Part shown: piece by piece, positions 47,270 to 55,991 of the stretch
How positions within the stretch are numbered: the first letter of the stretch is position 1
Layout: each line of letters begins with the position of its first letter
Notes under the pieces: model-generated
What the model was told of the DNA's origin: nothing
Database searches by the model: none
The model's input: only the letters and a program-made list of their open reading frames with translations
Made by a program: the position numbers and the translations under genes
Source: Phycisphaeraceae bacterium
Lineage (GTDB): Bacteria > Planctomycetota > Phycisphaerae > Phycisphaerales > UBA1924
Assembly (NCBI GenBank): GCA_019636655.1
Contig: JAHBXB010000003.1
Location: 124,001-188,000, forward strand
Length of the DNA stretch: 64,000 bases
Direction: 5' to 3'

Positions 47270-47302
47270 GTTCGTTAGCAGGAGTTGAACAGTGGCCGAC
47301 GC

Positions 47303-48397
47303 TTACTCGATCGTCGGCAGCCACGCCGCGAGCACATCGCGTGCTGCGGCCAGGTCCGTCTTATCGATCATCTCGGTCACCGTGTGGATGTACCGCGTCC
47401 CGACGACGATGCCGACGGCGCGGCAGCCCTTGGTCGCCATCTGCGCCGCCGCGCCGTCCTGTCCGCCGCGGGCGAGGATCGTCCTCTGGTGCGGGATCCG
47501 CTTTTTCTTTGCGACCTGCTCGATGTCGTCGATCAGCCGATGATCGGCGATAAACGACGAATCCATGATGTGCAGCCCGAATCCCTTGCCGAGCTGGGTC
47601 ACCATCTCGTCCGCCGGTACACCCGGCGTGTCGCACGCCAGCGTCACGTCGAGGCCGACCCCGACGTCGGGGTCGACTCCGAACGCACTCGTCTTGGCCC
47701 CGCGCAGCCCGACCTCCTCCTGCGTCGTGAAGACCACGAACAGCTCGCACTCGTGGGCCGCCTTGCTCTTCTCGATCTGGCGAGTCGCCTCGATCCCGAG
47801 CCAGCAGGCCACGCGGTTGTCCATCGCCTTGGAGACCATCCGTGTGCCCAGGTCGAGGAACGGCTCGTCCATGACGACGTAGTCGCCGATGCGGACCGAG
47901 CTCTTCACCTTGTTGGCCGGCAGCCCAAGGTCGACGAGGAACTCCTTGACCTCGGGGATCTTCTTCTTGTCCTCGTCGCTGGCGATGTGGATCGGTCGTC
48001 CGCCCGGGTTCAGCACGGCCTTCAGGTCGCCGCCCTTGGTGCACACCAGGATTCGGCGGGAGAACAGGTTTCGCGTGTCGAACCCGCCCGCGGCGTTCAG
48101 CCGCACGAACCCCTGCTCGTCGATCCCCTTGACGTAGAACCCGATTTCGTCCATGTGGCAGAGCAGCATCACCCGCGTGGGCTTGCCCTTGGACGATGAC
48201 TTCTTCCCGCCCTTGCCGCGCGGCGCGCGCCGGCAGATGAGCGATCCCATCGCATCGGTCCGGACCTCGTCGAACAGGCCCTTCACTTCCTTCTCGATCA
48301 GCGATCGCACGCGCTCCTCACGCCCCGGCACACCGGGCGTCTCGCACAACCGCCTGAGCAGATCAACATTCACTTCCACGCGAGGCTCCTTCACCAT
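47303..48397 (-). CDS. M42 family metallopeptidase
   Basis: A 364-residue glutamyl-aminopeptidase/endoglucanase-like peptidase. Metal ligands and catalytic residues are visible: LLCHMDEIGF (His), VSKAMDNRVAC (bridging Asp), TTQEEVGLRGA (catalytic and metal Glu), GLDVTLACD (Asp) and the last His in RYIHTVTEMID. It should be a cytoplasmic, multimeric aminopeptidase trimming peptides. A basic loop (RAPRGKGGKKSSSKGKPTR, about 56-74) is an insertion relative to the usual sequence. It diverges from the YgfZ gene. Confidence 0.93.
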   Translation of the reverse strand: MVKEPRVEVNVDLLRRLCETPGVPGREERVRSLIEKEVKGLFDEVRTDAMGSLICRRAPRGKGGKKSSSKGKPTRVMLLCHMDEIGFYVKGIDEQGFVRLNAAGGFDTRNLFSRRILVCTKGGDLKAVLNPGGRPIHIASDEDKKKIPEVKEFLVDLGLPANKVKSSVRIGDYVVMDEPFLDLGTRMVSKAMDNRVACWLGIEATRQIEKSKAAHECELFVVFTTQEEVGLRGAKTSAFGVDPDVGVGLDVTLACDTPGVPADEMVTQLGKGFGLHIMDSSFIADHRLIDDIEQVAKKKRIPHQRTILARGGQDGAAAQMATKGCRAVGIVVGTRYIHTVTEMIDKTDLAAARDVLAAWLPTIE

Positions 48398-48462
48398 GCC
48401 CCCAAGGGACTCAAGTCTACCGCTCGGCACGCCGCTCGTTGCCCTCGCCCCTACGCTCAGCC

Positions 48463-49692
48463 ATGGCCCGTGTTTCGCCCCTCGCGATCGAGCATGACTC
48501 CGCCGGCGCTGTCCTCGCCCCCTACGGGCCCGAGGGACACGGTATCGCCGTCGTCCAGGTCTATAGCGGCGTCGGCCGTGAGTACGCGGCCATCCGCAAG
48601 TCGGCTGCTGTCCTTGATCTCCCGCATCGCGCTGTCCTGCGGGTATCCGGGGCCGACCGTCTCGCATTCCTCAACCGCATGCTGACGCAGGAACTCAAGG
48701 GTGTTGCCGATGGCTCCGTGCGCCGGTCGTTCTGGCTCAACCGCAAGGGACGCATCGATGCGGATCTGGTGGTGATCCTCCGCGCGGGCGAGATCCTGCT
48801 CGAGCTCGACGCCCACGCGGTGGAGCGCACCATCCAGGGCCTCGGCGGGTACATCATCGCGGACGATGTCACGATCGATGACCGCTCGGAACACGTTCAC
48901 AGGCTGTCGCTGCACGGGGTCGGCGCGGCGGACATCCTTGCCGTCGCCACACCCGTGGGGGCGGCGCCGCCGATCACCGCTCTGCGTCCAGACCATGCCG
49001 GCGACTACCGGATCGCCGATGCGGCCGTGACGATCTGGCGGCAGGATTCGACCGGCGATCCCGGGTACGAGCTGCTGCTCGATACCCCGCACGCCGCCGC
49101 GGTCTACTCCGCGCTTGCGGAACCGCTCTCGGGACCGATCGATCGCCCGGACCGCGCGTTCGATCTGGTTGAGCGCGCGCATGCGGGTCCGCCGCGGGCC
49201 ATCCGCGCGGGGTGGCACGCGTACAACGTCGCGCGGATCGAGGCGGGAACGCCGCTCTACTACCTCGACTTCGGTCCAGACTCGCTCCCCCACGAGGCGG
49301 GCGACGGTGCGCTCGCCGACCGCGTGAGCTTCAAGAAAGGCTGCTACCTCGGCCAGGAGATCGTCGCCCGCATGCAGTCGCTGGGCCATCCCAAGCAGAA
49401 GGTCGTTGCGTTTGAGTTCCCCGACCTGCCGGATCCCACCCCGGACGCGCCGCCTCCCCAGCCGGTCACGGGCACGCCGGTCACCGAGTCCAACGATCCC
49501 GCGGCGGAGCCGGTGGGCGCCGTCACCAGTTCCACGCTCAGCCCGATGCTCGGCTCCCGCCCGGTCTGCTTCGCCATGATGAAGTTCAAGCACACCACCC
49601 CCGGCGCGTCGGTGCACATCCACATCCCGGGCCACGCGCCGCTGCGTGCCTCGGTACGAGAGTCGTTGCGGTTCTGGAAGCGGGGCGAGTGA
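48463..49692 (+). CDS. ygfZ: YgfZ/GcvT-like folate-binding protein
   Basis: A 409-residue protein. The hallmark KKGCYLGQEIVARMQSLG near residue 295 is the K-x-G-C-Y-x-G-Q-E motif of YgfZ, whose cysteine is essential in iron-sulphur cluster maturation. The N-terminus resembles the GcvT fold (LDLPHRAVLRVSGADRLAFLNRMLTQELK). The Pro-rich insertion (about 320-350, DLPDPTPDAPPPQPVTGT) interrupts the C-terminal barrel. A longer start at TTG 48439 is possible but unlikely. Confidence 0.9.
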   Translation: MARVSPLAIEHDSAGAVLAPYGPEGHGIAVVQVYSGVGREYAAIRKSAAVLDLPHRAVLRVSGADRLAFLNRMLTQELKGVADGSVRRSFWLNRKGRIDADLVVILRAGEILLELDAHAVERTIQGLGGYIIADDVTIDDRSEHVHRLSLHGVGAADILAVATPVGAAPPITALRPDHAGDYRIADAAVTIWRQDSTGDPGYELLLDTPHAAAVYSALAEPLSGPIDRPDRAFDLVERAHAGPPRAIRAGWHAYNVARIEAGTPLYYLDFGPDSLPHEAGDGALADRVSFKKGCYLGQEIVARMQSLGHPKQKVVAFEFPDLPDPTPDAPPPQPVTGTPVTESNDPAAEPVGAVTSSTLSPMLGSRPVCFAMMKFKHTTPGASVHIHIPGHAPLRASVRESLRFWKRGE

Positions 49693-49706
49693 GCGCCGAC
49701 GGCGAC

Positions 49707-50846
49707 CTATCGCACTCGATACCAGAGTTCGACATCCCCGCCACGCCGTTTTACCCGAGCCAGACGCGGCCGGACGGCCCCGGCCAGATGGTCCGGGTTC
49801 AAACCCCGGACCGCCGAGGGCGCCTCGGTATCGGCCATCAGCAAGGGGCCGACATACACCCTCGCCTCGTCGATCAATCCGCCGGCGAGCATCCTTCCCA
49901 GCACGCCTGCCCCCCCCTCGACCATCACCACGGCCGCGCCGCGGGTGCTCAGGCTTCTCAGCAGCGATTCGATTGAAACGCCGCCCAGATCCCGCTCGGC
50001 GCCGGTTACATCGAACGGCTCGATCGTGACGCCGAGGGCCCGTAACCGATCGGCGTGGGCCTGTCTTTGCTCCAGCGAGGTGCGCGTCGTGGCCACGAGC
50101 ACGGGAGCCTCGCTCGCCGTGGTCGCCAGGGCGCTGTCCGTGCCGAGTTCGAGCCCGGGGTCGATGACCACCCGTGTCGCGACACGCCGGACCCGCGCGA
50201 CCCCGCGGGCGGTCAGCCGCGGATTATCCGCCCTGACTGTCCCGATCCCGACGATGATGGCGTCCACGCGGGCCCGCAGCCGGTGCACCGCGTGCCGGCT
50301 CGCTTCACCGCTGATCCACTGGCTGTCACCGGTGCGCGTCGCGATGCGGCCGTCGATGCTCTGAGCCCACTTTGCAATCACCCATGGCAGTCCGGTCGTC
50401 AGCCGCTTCACCCACGCATCGGCCAGCGACGATGCGAGCGGGCTTGCATCCGTGAACTCGACGGCGATGCCGGCGTCCCGCAACCGCTCGGCTCCGCCCG
50501 CCTTCGCCGGATTCGGATCGCGGCGCGAGGCGACCACCTTTGCGACCCTCGCGGCGATCAGCGCCTCGCTGCACGGCGGCTGCTTGCCGTGGGCGTTGCA
50601 CGGCTCGAGGGTCACGTACGCGGTGGCGCCCGCGGGGCTCTCGCCGCGGCGACGGCAATCGGCGATCGCCTCGACCTCCGCGTGAGGCCCGCCGAATCGG
50701 CGGTGGTGGCCGATTCCAATCACACGCCCATCCGGGGCCCGCAGCACGCATCCGACCATCGGGTTGGGCTCGACATCGCCGGCGCCACGCAGCGCGGCCC
50801 GGGCGGCCATGTCGAGCATCGCCTTGGCTACCGCCGGGGTGCTCAC
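49707..50846 (-). CDS. ribD: Bifunctional riboflavin biosynthesis deaminase/reductase
   Basis: A 379-residue RibD from GTG. The N-terminal deaminase has the zinc and proton-shuttle residues in GGPHAEVEAI (HAE) and TLEPCNAHGKQPPC (PC..PC). The C-terminal reductase begins WVIAKWAQSIDGRIATRTGDSQWISG and ends with the NADPH site VVMVEGGAGVLGRML. It performs the second and third steps of riboflavin synthesis. No other rib gene is adjacent. It lies three bases after the RNase HII-like gene on the same strand. Confidence 0.95.
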   Translation of the reverse strand: MSTPAVAKAMLDMAARAALRGAGDVEPNPMVGCVLRAPDGRVIGIGHHRRFGGPHAEVEAIADCRRRGESPAGATAYVTLEPCNAHGKQPPCSEALIAARVAKVVASRRDPNPAKAGGAERLRDAGIAVEFTDASPLASSLADAWVKRLTTGLPWVIAKWAQSIDGRIATRTGDSQWISGEASRHAVHRLRARVDAIIVGIGTVRADNPRLTARGVARVRRVATRVVIDPGLELGTDSALATTASEAPVLVATTRTSLEQRQAHADRLRALGVTIEPFDVTGAERDLGGVSIESLLRSLSTRGAAVVMVEGGAGVLGRMLAGGLIDEARVYVGPLLMADTEAPSAVRGLNPDHLAGAVRPRLARVKRRGGDVELWYRVR

Positions 50847-50849
50847 GCG

Positions 50850-51863
50850 TCAGGACCTCCGGACCATGACCCGCCGCTGCTGGTCTGCGACCACCCCCGC
50901 CGCCTGCGCATCCCTGAGCCAGCGGCGCGCATCGAGCGTGTATCCAGCCGTGGGCTTGAGGTCCGGGCACAGGCCGCACCAGTACGCGTTGAACCGCGCC
51001 ATCATGAGTTCCCGCACATACTTCGCCACCATCGACGCGAGCGCCACGGGCAGGTGCCGGCTCTCGGCCTCGGCGAGGAACAGGACGGTCATCTCCCGGC
51101 CATCGCCGGTGAGCCGGTAGCGGCAGGCGCGGTCGGATTCCTCGAGGACGCTCACCGTGGCATCCGGCACCAGCCTGGTCAGGACCGGCCCGTAGTCCGT
51201 CCGGCCCCCCTGGCGGTCGCAGACAATCCGGGGGCCCCCATCGGCCCGGTTGGGCTCGGCGGCCCAACGGTCCCACGCGCTGCGCAGGTACGAGCCGATC
51301 GCAAGTTCGGTCGCCGCGGCCTTGGTTCCGGCGCGGTCGACGATGTCGTTGAACTGAGCCTCCCCCACCGCCCGGCATCGCATCGCCAGCACTTCGACCC
51401 CGGCACCGTGCGCGGCGAGCCGGATCGTGTTAGCGGTGATGCCCGTCTCCTCTGCGGACTGGCCCACCGGGATCGGGCGCGGCTCGCAGGCGTACCAGTC
51501 GTGCCCCTCGGGCGTCACGAAGAGCCGGTCGAAGAGTTCTGTATCCGTGGTGACCCGCACCCCCTCGTCCCCCATCGCGCCCAGGAACGCGAGCACTCCG
51601 CGTTCGAGGTGCGCTACGGGGTGGTGCCGCTGCGAGGAGTTCGCGAGCTTGAGCTTCTTGGAGTCCTCCACGGCGACCCGCCGCCGGCGGTCGCCCGGCT
51701 TGCGGCACACGCCCGCGGAGAGAAGGTCCCACAGGTCCGGGGCGCCCTCCCCGCTCTCCCACACGACGATCCGGAACGCGCTGAAGCCAACGCACAGCGG
51801 CCCGAGCATCGGCCCGTATCCTGCTTCATCGATCCCCGCCAACACCAGCGACATGGCGGCCAT
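50850..51863 (-). CDS. Enlarged RNase HII-like protein
   Basis: A 337-residue protein, longer than the usual 200-250. RNase HII motifs are recognisable though diverged: GIDEAGYGPMLGPLCVG (catalytic Asp-Glu), VEDSKKLKLANS (DSKK), IVCDRQGGRTDY (Asp) and ALASMVAKYVRELMMARFNAYW (the A-S-x-x-A-K-x-x-R-E/D segment). Extra sequence between the second and third motifs accounts for the length. It may cut RNA in RNA-DNA hybrids, or have changed substrate. Coupled to ribD by position. Two ATGs, at 51863 and 51854, are both usable. Confidence 0.8.
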   Translation of the reverse strand: MAAMSLVLAGIDEAGYGPMLGPLCVGFSAFRIVVWESGEGAPDLWDLLSAGVCRKPGDRRRRVAVEDSKKLKLANSSQRHHPVAHLERGVLAFLGAMGDEGVRVTTDTELFDRLFVTPEGHDWYACEPRPIPVGQSAEETGITANTIRLAAHGAGVEVLAMRCRAVGEAQFNDIVDRAGTKAAATELAIGSYLRSAWDRWAAEPNRADGGPRIVCDRQGGRTDYGPVLTRLVPDATVSVLEESDRACRYRLTGDGREMTVLFLAEAESRHLPVALASMVAKYVRELMMARFNAYWCGLCPDLKPTAGYTLDARRWLRDAQAAGVVADQQRRVMVRRS

Positions 51864-51910
51864 GGTAACTTGCGGGCGGGCAGGCGGGCGGCCCGCGCCA
51901 AAACGAAACC

Positions 51911-51940
51911 GGGCGGCCCCGGTGGTGCCCGGGACCGCCC
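51911..51940 (-). terminator. Terminator downstream of tRNA-Leu
   Basis: On the minus strand GGGCGG and CCGCCC close a stem with one internal mismatch, followed by GGTTTCGTTTT. Confidence 0.75.
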
Positions 51941-51952
51941 AATTTGTTCCAA

Positions 51953-52036
51953 TGCGGCCGAGAGGAGTCGAACCTCCACGGGTGTTACCCCACTAGGACC
52001 TGAACCTAGCGCGTCTGCCAGTTCCGCCACGGCCGC
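51953..52036 (-). tRNA. tRNA-Leu (CAG)
   Basis: An 84-base class II tRNA: acceptor GCGGCCG with CGGCCGC, D arm with GGCGGAACTGGCAGACGC, anticodon stem CTAGG/CCTAG with loop TTCAGGT (anticodon CAG), a long variable arm and T arm GGAGGTTCGACTCCTC. Discriminator A, no encoded CCA. Confidence 0.95.
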
Positions 52037-52083
52037 GGGTTGGGGAGCAAGGATATCCACGGGCCAAACCCGTGGCAACGGAT

Positions 52084-52485
52084 CTATGCCAGGCGCGCCG
52101 CGAGATCGTCCATCGCGGCGTGCCATGTCGCGACCGAGTCAGAGTCCTCCCAGCACTCCATCAGTTCGCTGTCCGTGCGAACCCGGGCGACCGCCTTCTC
52201 GGCCATGCTGAGCAGCCGGGGCGGAGCCTTCGGCCGGGCCTGCTTGAGCCACGCCGCCAGTTCCTCGGGCAGGCCCGGGAGGGGCTTGCCCGCGGCCGCT
52301 GCAACGACTTCTGCGGCGGCAATGGCGCACTCACACACAAAGGTATCCGCGTCGTACCGCGACTCGGCCGTGATGACGGCGTTGAGCGCTTCACGGACCG
52401 CGTCCATGGAGGGGTCGTCGAGGAACTCGCCCATCCAGTCCATTGCGCCGTCGTTGTCGAAGGCGCCGACCTCCCACGTTCCCAT
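52084..52485 (-). CDS. DUF4259 domain protein
   Basis: A 133-residue protein with the DUF4259 opening MGTWEVGAFDNDGAMDWMGEFLD and the later ALNAVITAESRYDADTFVCECAIAAAEVVAAAAGKP. The fold is mostly helical. The function of this family is not known. It lies between recA and tRNA-Leu on the same strand, probably its own unit. Confidence 0.85.
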   Translation of the reverse strand: MGTWEVGAFDNDGAMDWMGEFLDDPSMDAVREALNAVITAESRYDADTFVCECAIAAAEVVAAAAGKPLPGLPEELAAWLKQARPKAPPRLLSMAEKAVARVRTDSELMECWEDSDSVATWHAAMDDLAARLA

Positions 52486-52574
52486 TTGCTGGTGCTCCGG
52501 TGCGTGCCCGTTCAGGAAGTCCCGCGCACGCCTGCCGGCGGGCGCGGGGGAGAGGTCTGGTCACATCGTTTTGA

Positions 52575-53855
<1,281 letters not shown>

Positions 53856-54019
53856 GCTCAGGTCCTTTCCTGCATGTCGGCCGTGCGTAGCCGCCGCTCC
53901 GGATGTCACCGGGCTGTCGCGGGCGCACGAACCTCAGCGCTGGTCTTGAAAGGGCGAAGCGTCCATGAATCGCCTCTTCCAACCGGGGGCGGCGCTGCTC
54001 GCGGGCCCGGTGTGACCTG

Positions 54020-54056
54020 AGCATACCAAGGCCCAAACGCATTGTCAATGTTTGGG
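54020..54056 (-). promoter_or_regulatory. recA promoter with overlapping inverted repeat
   Basis: Minus-strand TTGACA (54048-54043), 17-base spacer, TATGCT (54025-54020). A palindrome, CATTGTCAATG (54040-54050) with flanking CCCAAAC and TTTGGG arms, covers the -35 and is a candidate LexA-type operator, though the box sequence does not match known ones. Confidence 0.65.
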
Positions 54057-54140
54057 TTTCGCGAGGGCAACAAATAACGTAAGTCATTGCTTCGCCGACA
54101 CTTCGAGACTGCCCAATCCCCCACGCACCCCCGCAGCACC

Positions 54141-54179
54141 CAAAAAAGGACGGCAGGCAACACTCCTTGCCTGCCGTCC
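54141..54179 (-). terminator. Intrinsic terminator of the LacI gene
   Basis: On the minus strand GGACGGCAGGCAA pairs with TTGCCTGCCGTCC around six bases, followed by TTTTTT. The rest of 54057-54267 holds no recognised gene. Confidence 0.93.
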
Positions 54180-54267
54180 GAGAGTGAACCCCCACGGTTC
54201 ACACACCACCCCCCGGACCCCTATCCGCTCCCCACGAGACCCTGGAATGTTCGTGTTTGAATCTCCG

Positions 54268-55329
54268 CTAGTTCGCCTCCAGCGCCAGCGCACCCGCAGT
54301 TGATGCGAAACGCAGCGTCGATTCCCGCACCTTCAGCCACGGATGCAGCACCACCTGCCGGACCGGGGACGTCGGCTCGGCCATCCGCCTCGAGAGAGCC
54401 TCCCACGCCAGGTCGCACATCTGCTCCACCGGCTGCACGATCGTGCTGAGCGAAGTGGCCAGGAACTCGCCGTCCACGATGCCGTCGCACCCGACCACCG
54501 CGACGTCCTCGCCCACGCGGAGCCCGGCGTCGCGGATCCCACAGCAGGCGCCGATCGCCATGTCGTCGTTCAGGCAGAAGAGCCCGTCGAAGGACCCGTG
54601 TCGCTCGATGTCCTCGCGCACCACCTCGCGGGCCGCCGCACGCGTCTCGTTGGGCGCCGAGAGGAACCGCGACGGCAGACCGGACTCGCGCAGCACCCGC
54701 TGGTACGCCGCCGCGCGTCCGCGGCGGACGCGGTCGATCGTGCACCACCCCGTCAGGTGCGCGATCCGCCGGCAGCCGATGCTCACCAGGTGGCGCACGG
54801 CTTCGAGCACGCCGGACTCGACGTCAAACGCGACGTAGTCCAGGTCTTCGGCGTAGTCGCTGCTCATCCCGATGATCGGAGGGAGCACTGCCGTATCCAC
54901 CCTCGCCTCGGCGCTACTGACGCTCGCCATGTACGCGCGGACCCGTCTTGGGCAGTCCACGGCGAGGACGCCGTCGACCGGCCAGGTACCCTGGAATCCC
55001 GGCTCGGGCTCACCGCCGCGGTCCTGGTGGTGCCCGGTCAGGAAGAGCTGGTATCCCGCGCGGCGTGCGTGCCCCATCACACCGTGGAGAACACTTGAGT
55101 AGAAGGGCGCCTCGGGGTTGCGGATCCACAGCGCGACCACCCCGGTGCGGCCAGTGACAAGCGCACGGGCGAAGCGGTTCGGCCGGTAGCCCAACTCCTC
55201 GGCGACCGCGATCACGCGGTCGTGCGTCTCGGCCGAGATGAGGCCCTGCCACTTGTTTGTCAGCGCACGCGACACCGTCGCCTGGGAAAGGCCGAGCCGC
55301 TTCGCGATCTGGTTCATGGTTACGGCCAT
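54268..55329 (-). CDS. LacI family transcriptional regulator
   Basis: A 353-residue LacI/GalR repressor. The DNA-binding head is VTMNQIAKRLGLSQATVSRALTNK, with the hinge RPNRFARALVTGRTG. The ligand-binding periplasmic-protein-like body includes YSSVLHGVMGHARRAGYQLFLTG, DGLFCLNDDMAIGACCGIRDAGLRVGEDVAVVGCDG and FLATSLSTIVQPVEQMCDLAWEAL. The effector is likely a sugar, unknown here. No metabolic operon is adjacent; a candidate operator lies 68 bases upstream of its start, suggesting autoregulation. Confidence 0.93.
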   Translation of the reverse strand: MAVTMNQIAKRLGLSQATVSRALTNKWQGLISAETHDRVIAVAEELGYRPNRFARALVTGRTGVVALWIRNPEAPFYSSVLHGVMGHARRAGYQLFLTGHHQDRGGEPEPGFQGTWPVDGVLAVDCPRRVRAYMASVSSAEARVDTAVLPPIIGMSSDYAEDLDYVAFDVESGVLEAVRHLVSIGCRRIAHLTGWCTIDRVRRGRAAAYQRVLRESGLPSRFLSAPNETRAAAREVVREDIERHGSFDGLFCLNDDMAIGACCGIRDAGLRVGEDVAVVGCDGIVDGEFLATSLSTIVQPVEQMCDLAWEALSRRMAEPTSPVRQVVLHPWLKVRESTLRFASTAGALALEAN

Positions 55330-55396
55330 GGCGGTCACCGACGCGTTCACGCCGCGCTGCCATGGAGCGGACCCCTCCGACCCAAACTGCCGCAAA

Positions 55397-55410
55397 CGCA
55401 ATCGCTTGCG
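55397..55410. promoter_or_regulatory. Candidate LacI-type operator
   Basis: CGCAATCGCTTGCG is a palindrome apart from one central base pair, with the central CG and GCAA..TTGC arms typical of LacI-family boxes. Confidence 0.5.
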
Positions 55411-55650
55411 ACACCCCAGCCTACCAGACGTCGCGCCGGGGTCAAGGGTCCATTGCAGATTGCTCCGTCCGGATGGCGCGTTTGTGCGCACGCCGGCGCT
55501 CGCTGGAGGCTCCATCGGGCCGCTTTCGAGAACTTCTCGTAATCCCAGTGCAAGTCCCTGCTTGCGAACACAGCCGGGGGGCGCACTGCACGCCCTTGTG
55601 CGCACAGGTGCGCCCTGTCGCCCTGGGATAGCGGGGCTCATCGGCCCGCA

Positions 55651-55679
55651 GGGGGGGGAGGGGGGGGCCCCCCTCCTCC
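55651..55679. repeat. G-rich/C-rich inverted repeat 3
   Basis: Two G runs separated by one A are followed by a C run with TCCTCC, able to form a G/C hairpin. It lies in the gene-free stretch 55411-55991, in which nothing else is recognised. Confidence 0.6.
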
Positions 55680-55991
55680 GCCACGCCTCACCCCAAGGCC
55701 CTCAGGAGAACCGACCCGAATATCAGGCCGCTCCCCCAAAGGGCAGAAAACACGTGGCCAACCACTGCCCCAACTCCCTGCTCACGAGGGATAGGGGTGT
55801 GGAGGGCGGGGCTTGCGCGTGTGACGCCACGCGCCTGACGCGGGAACGCAGCATGGCGACCTGCCGTGTGAGCCGCGAGCCGTGACCTGCTGAGAGAAAG
55901 GCCAGCATATTTTGAGACAGGACTGATACCGGAGCCAGCCGCTACCCTCTCGCCCAGACCCATTCCCCAACGTTTCCGCCCCGGAGCCCGC

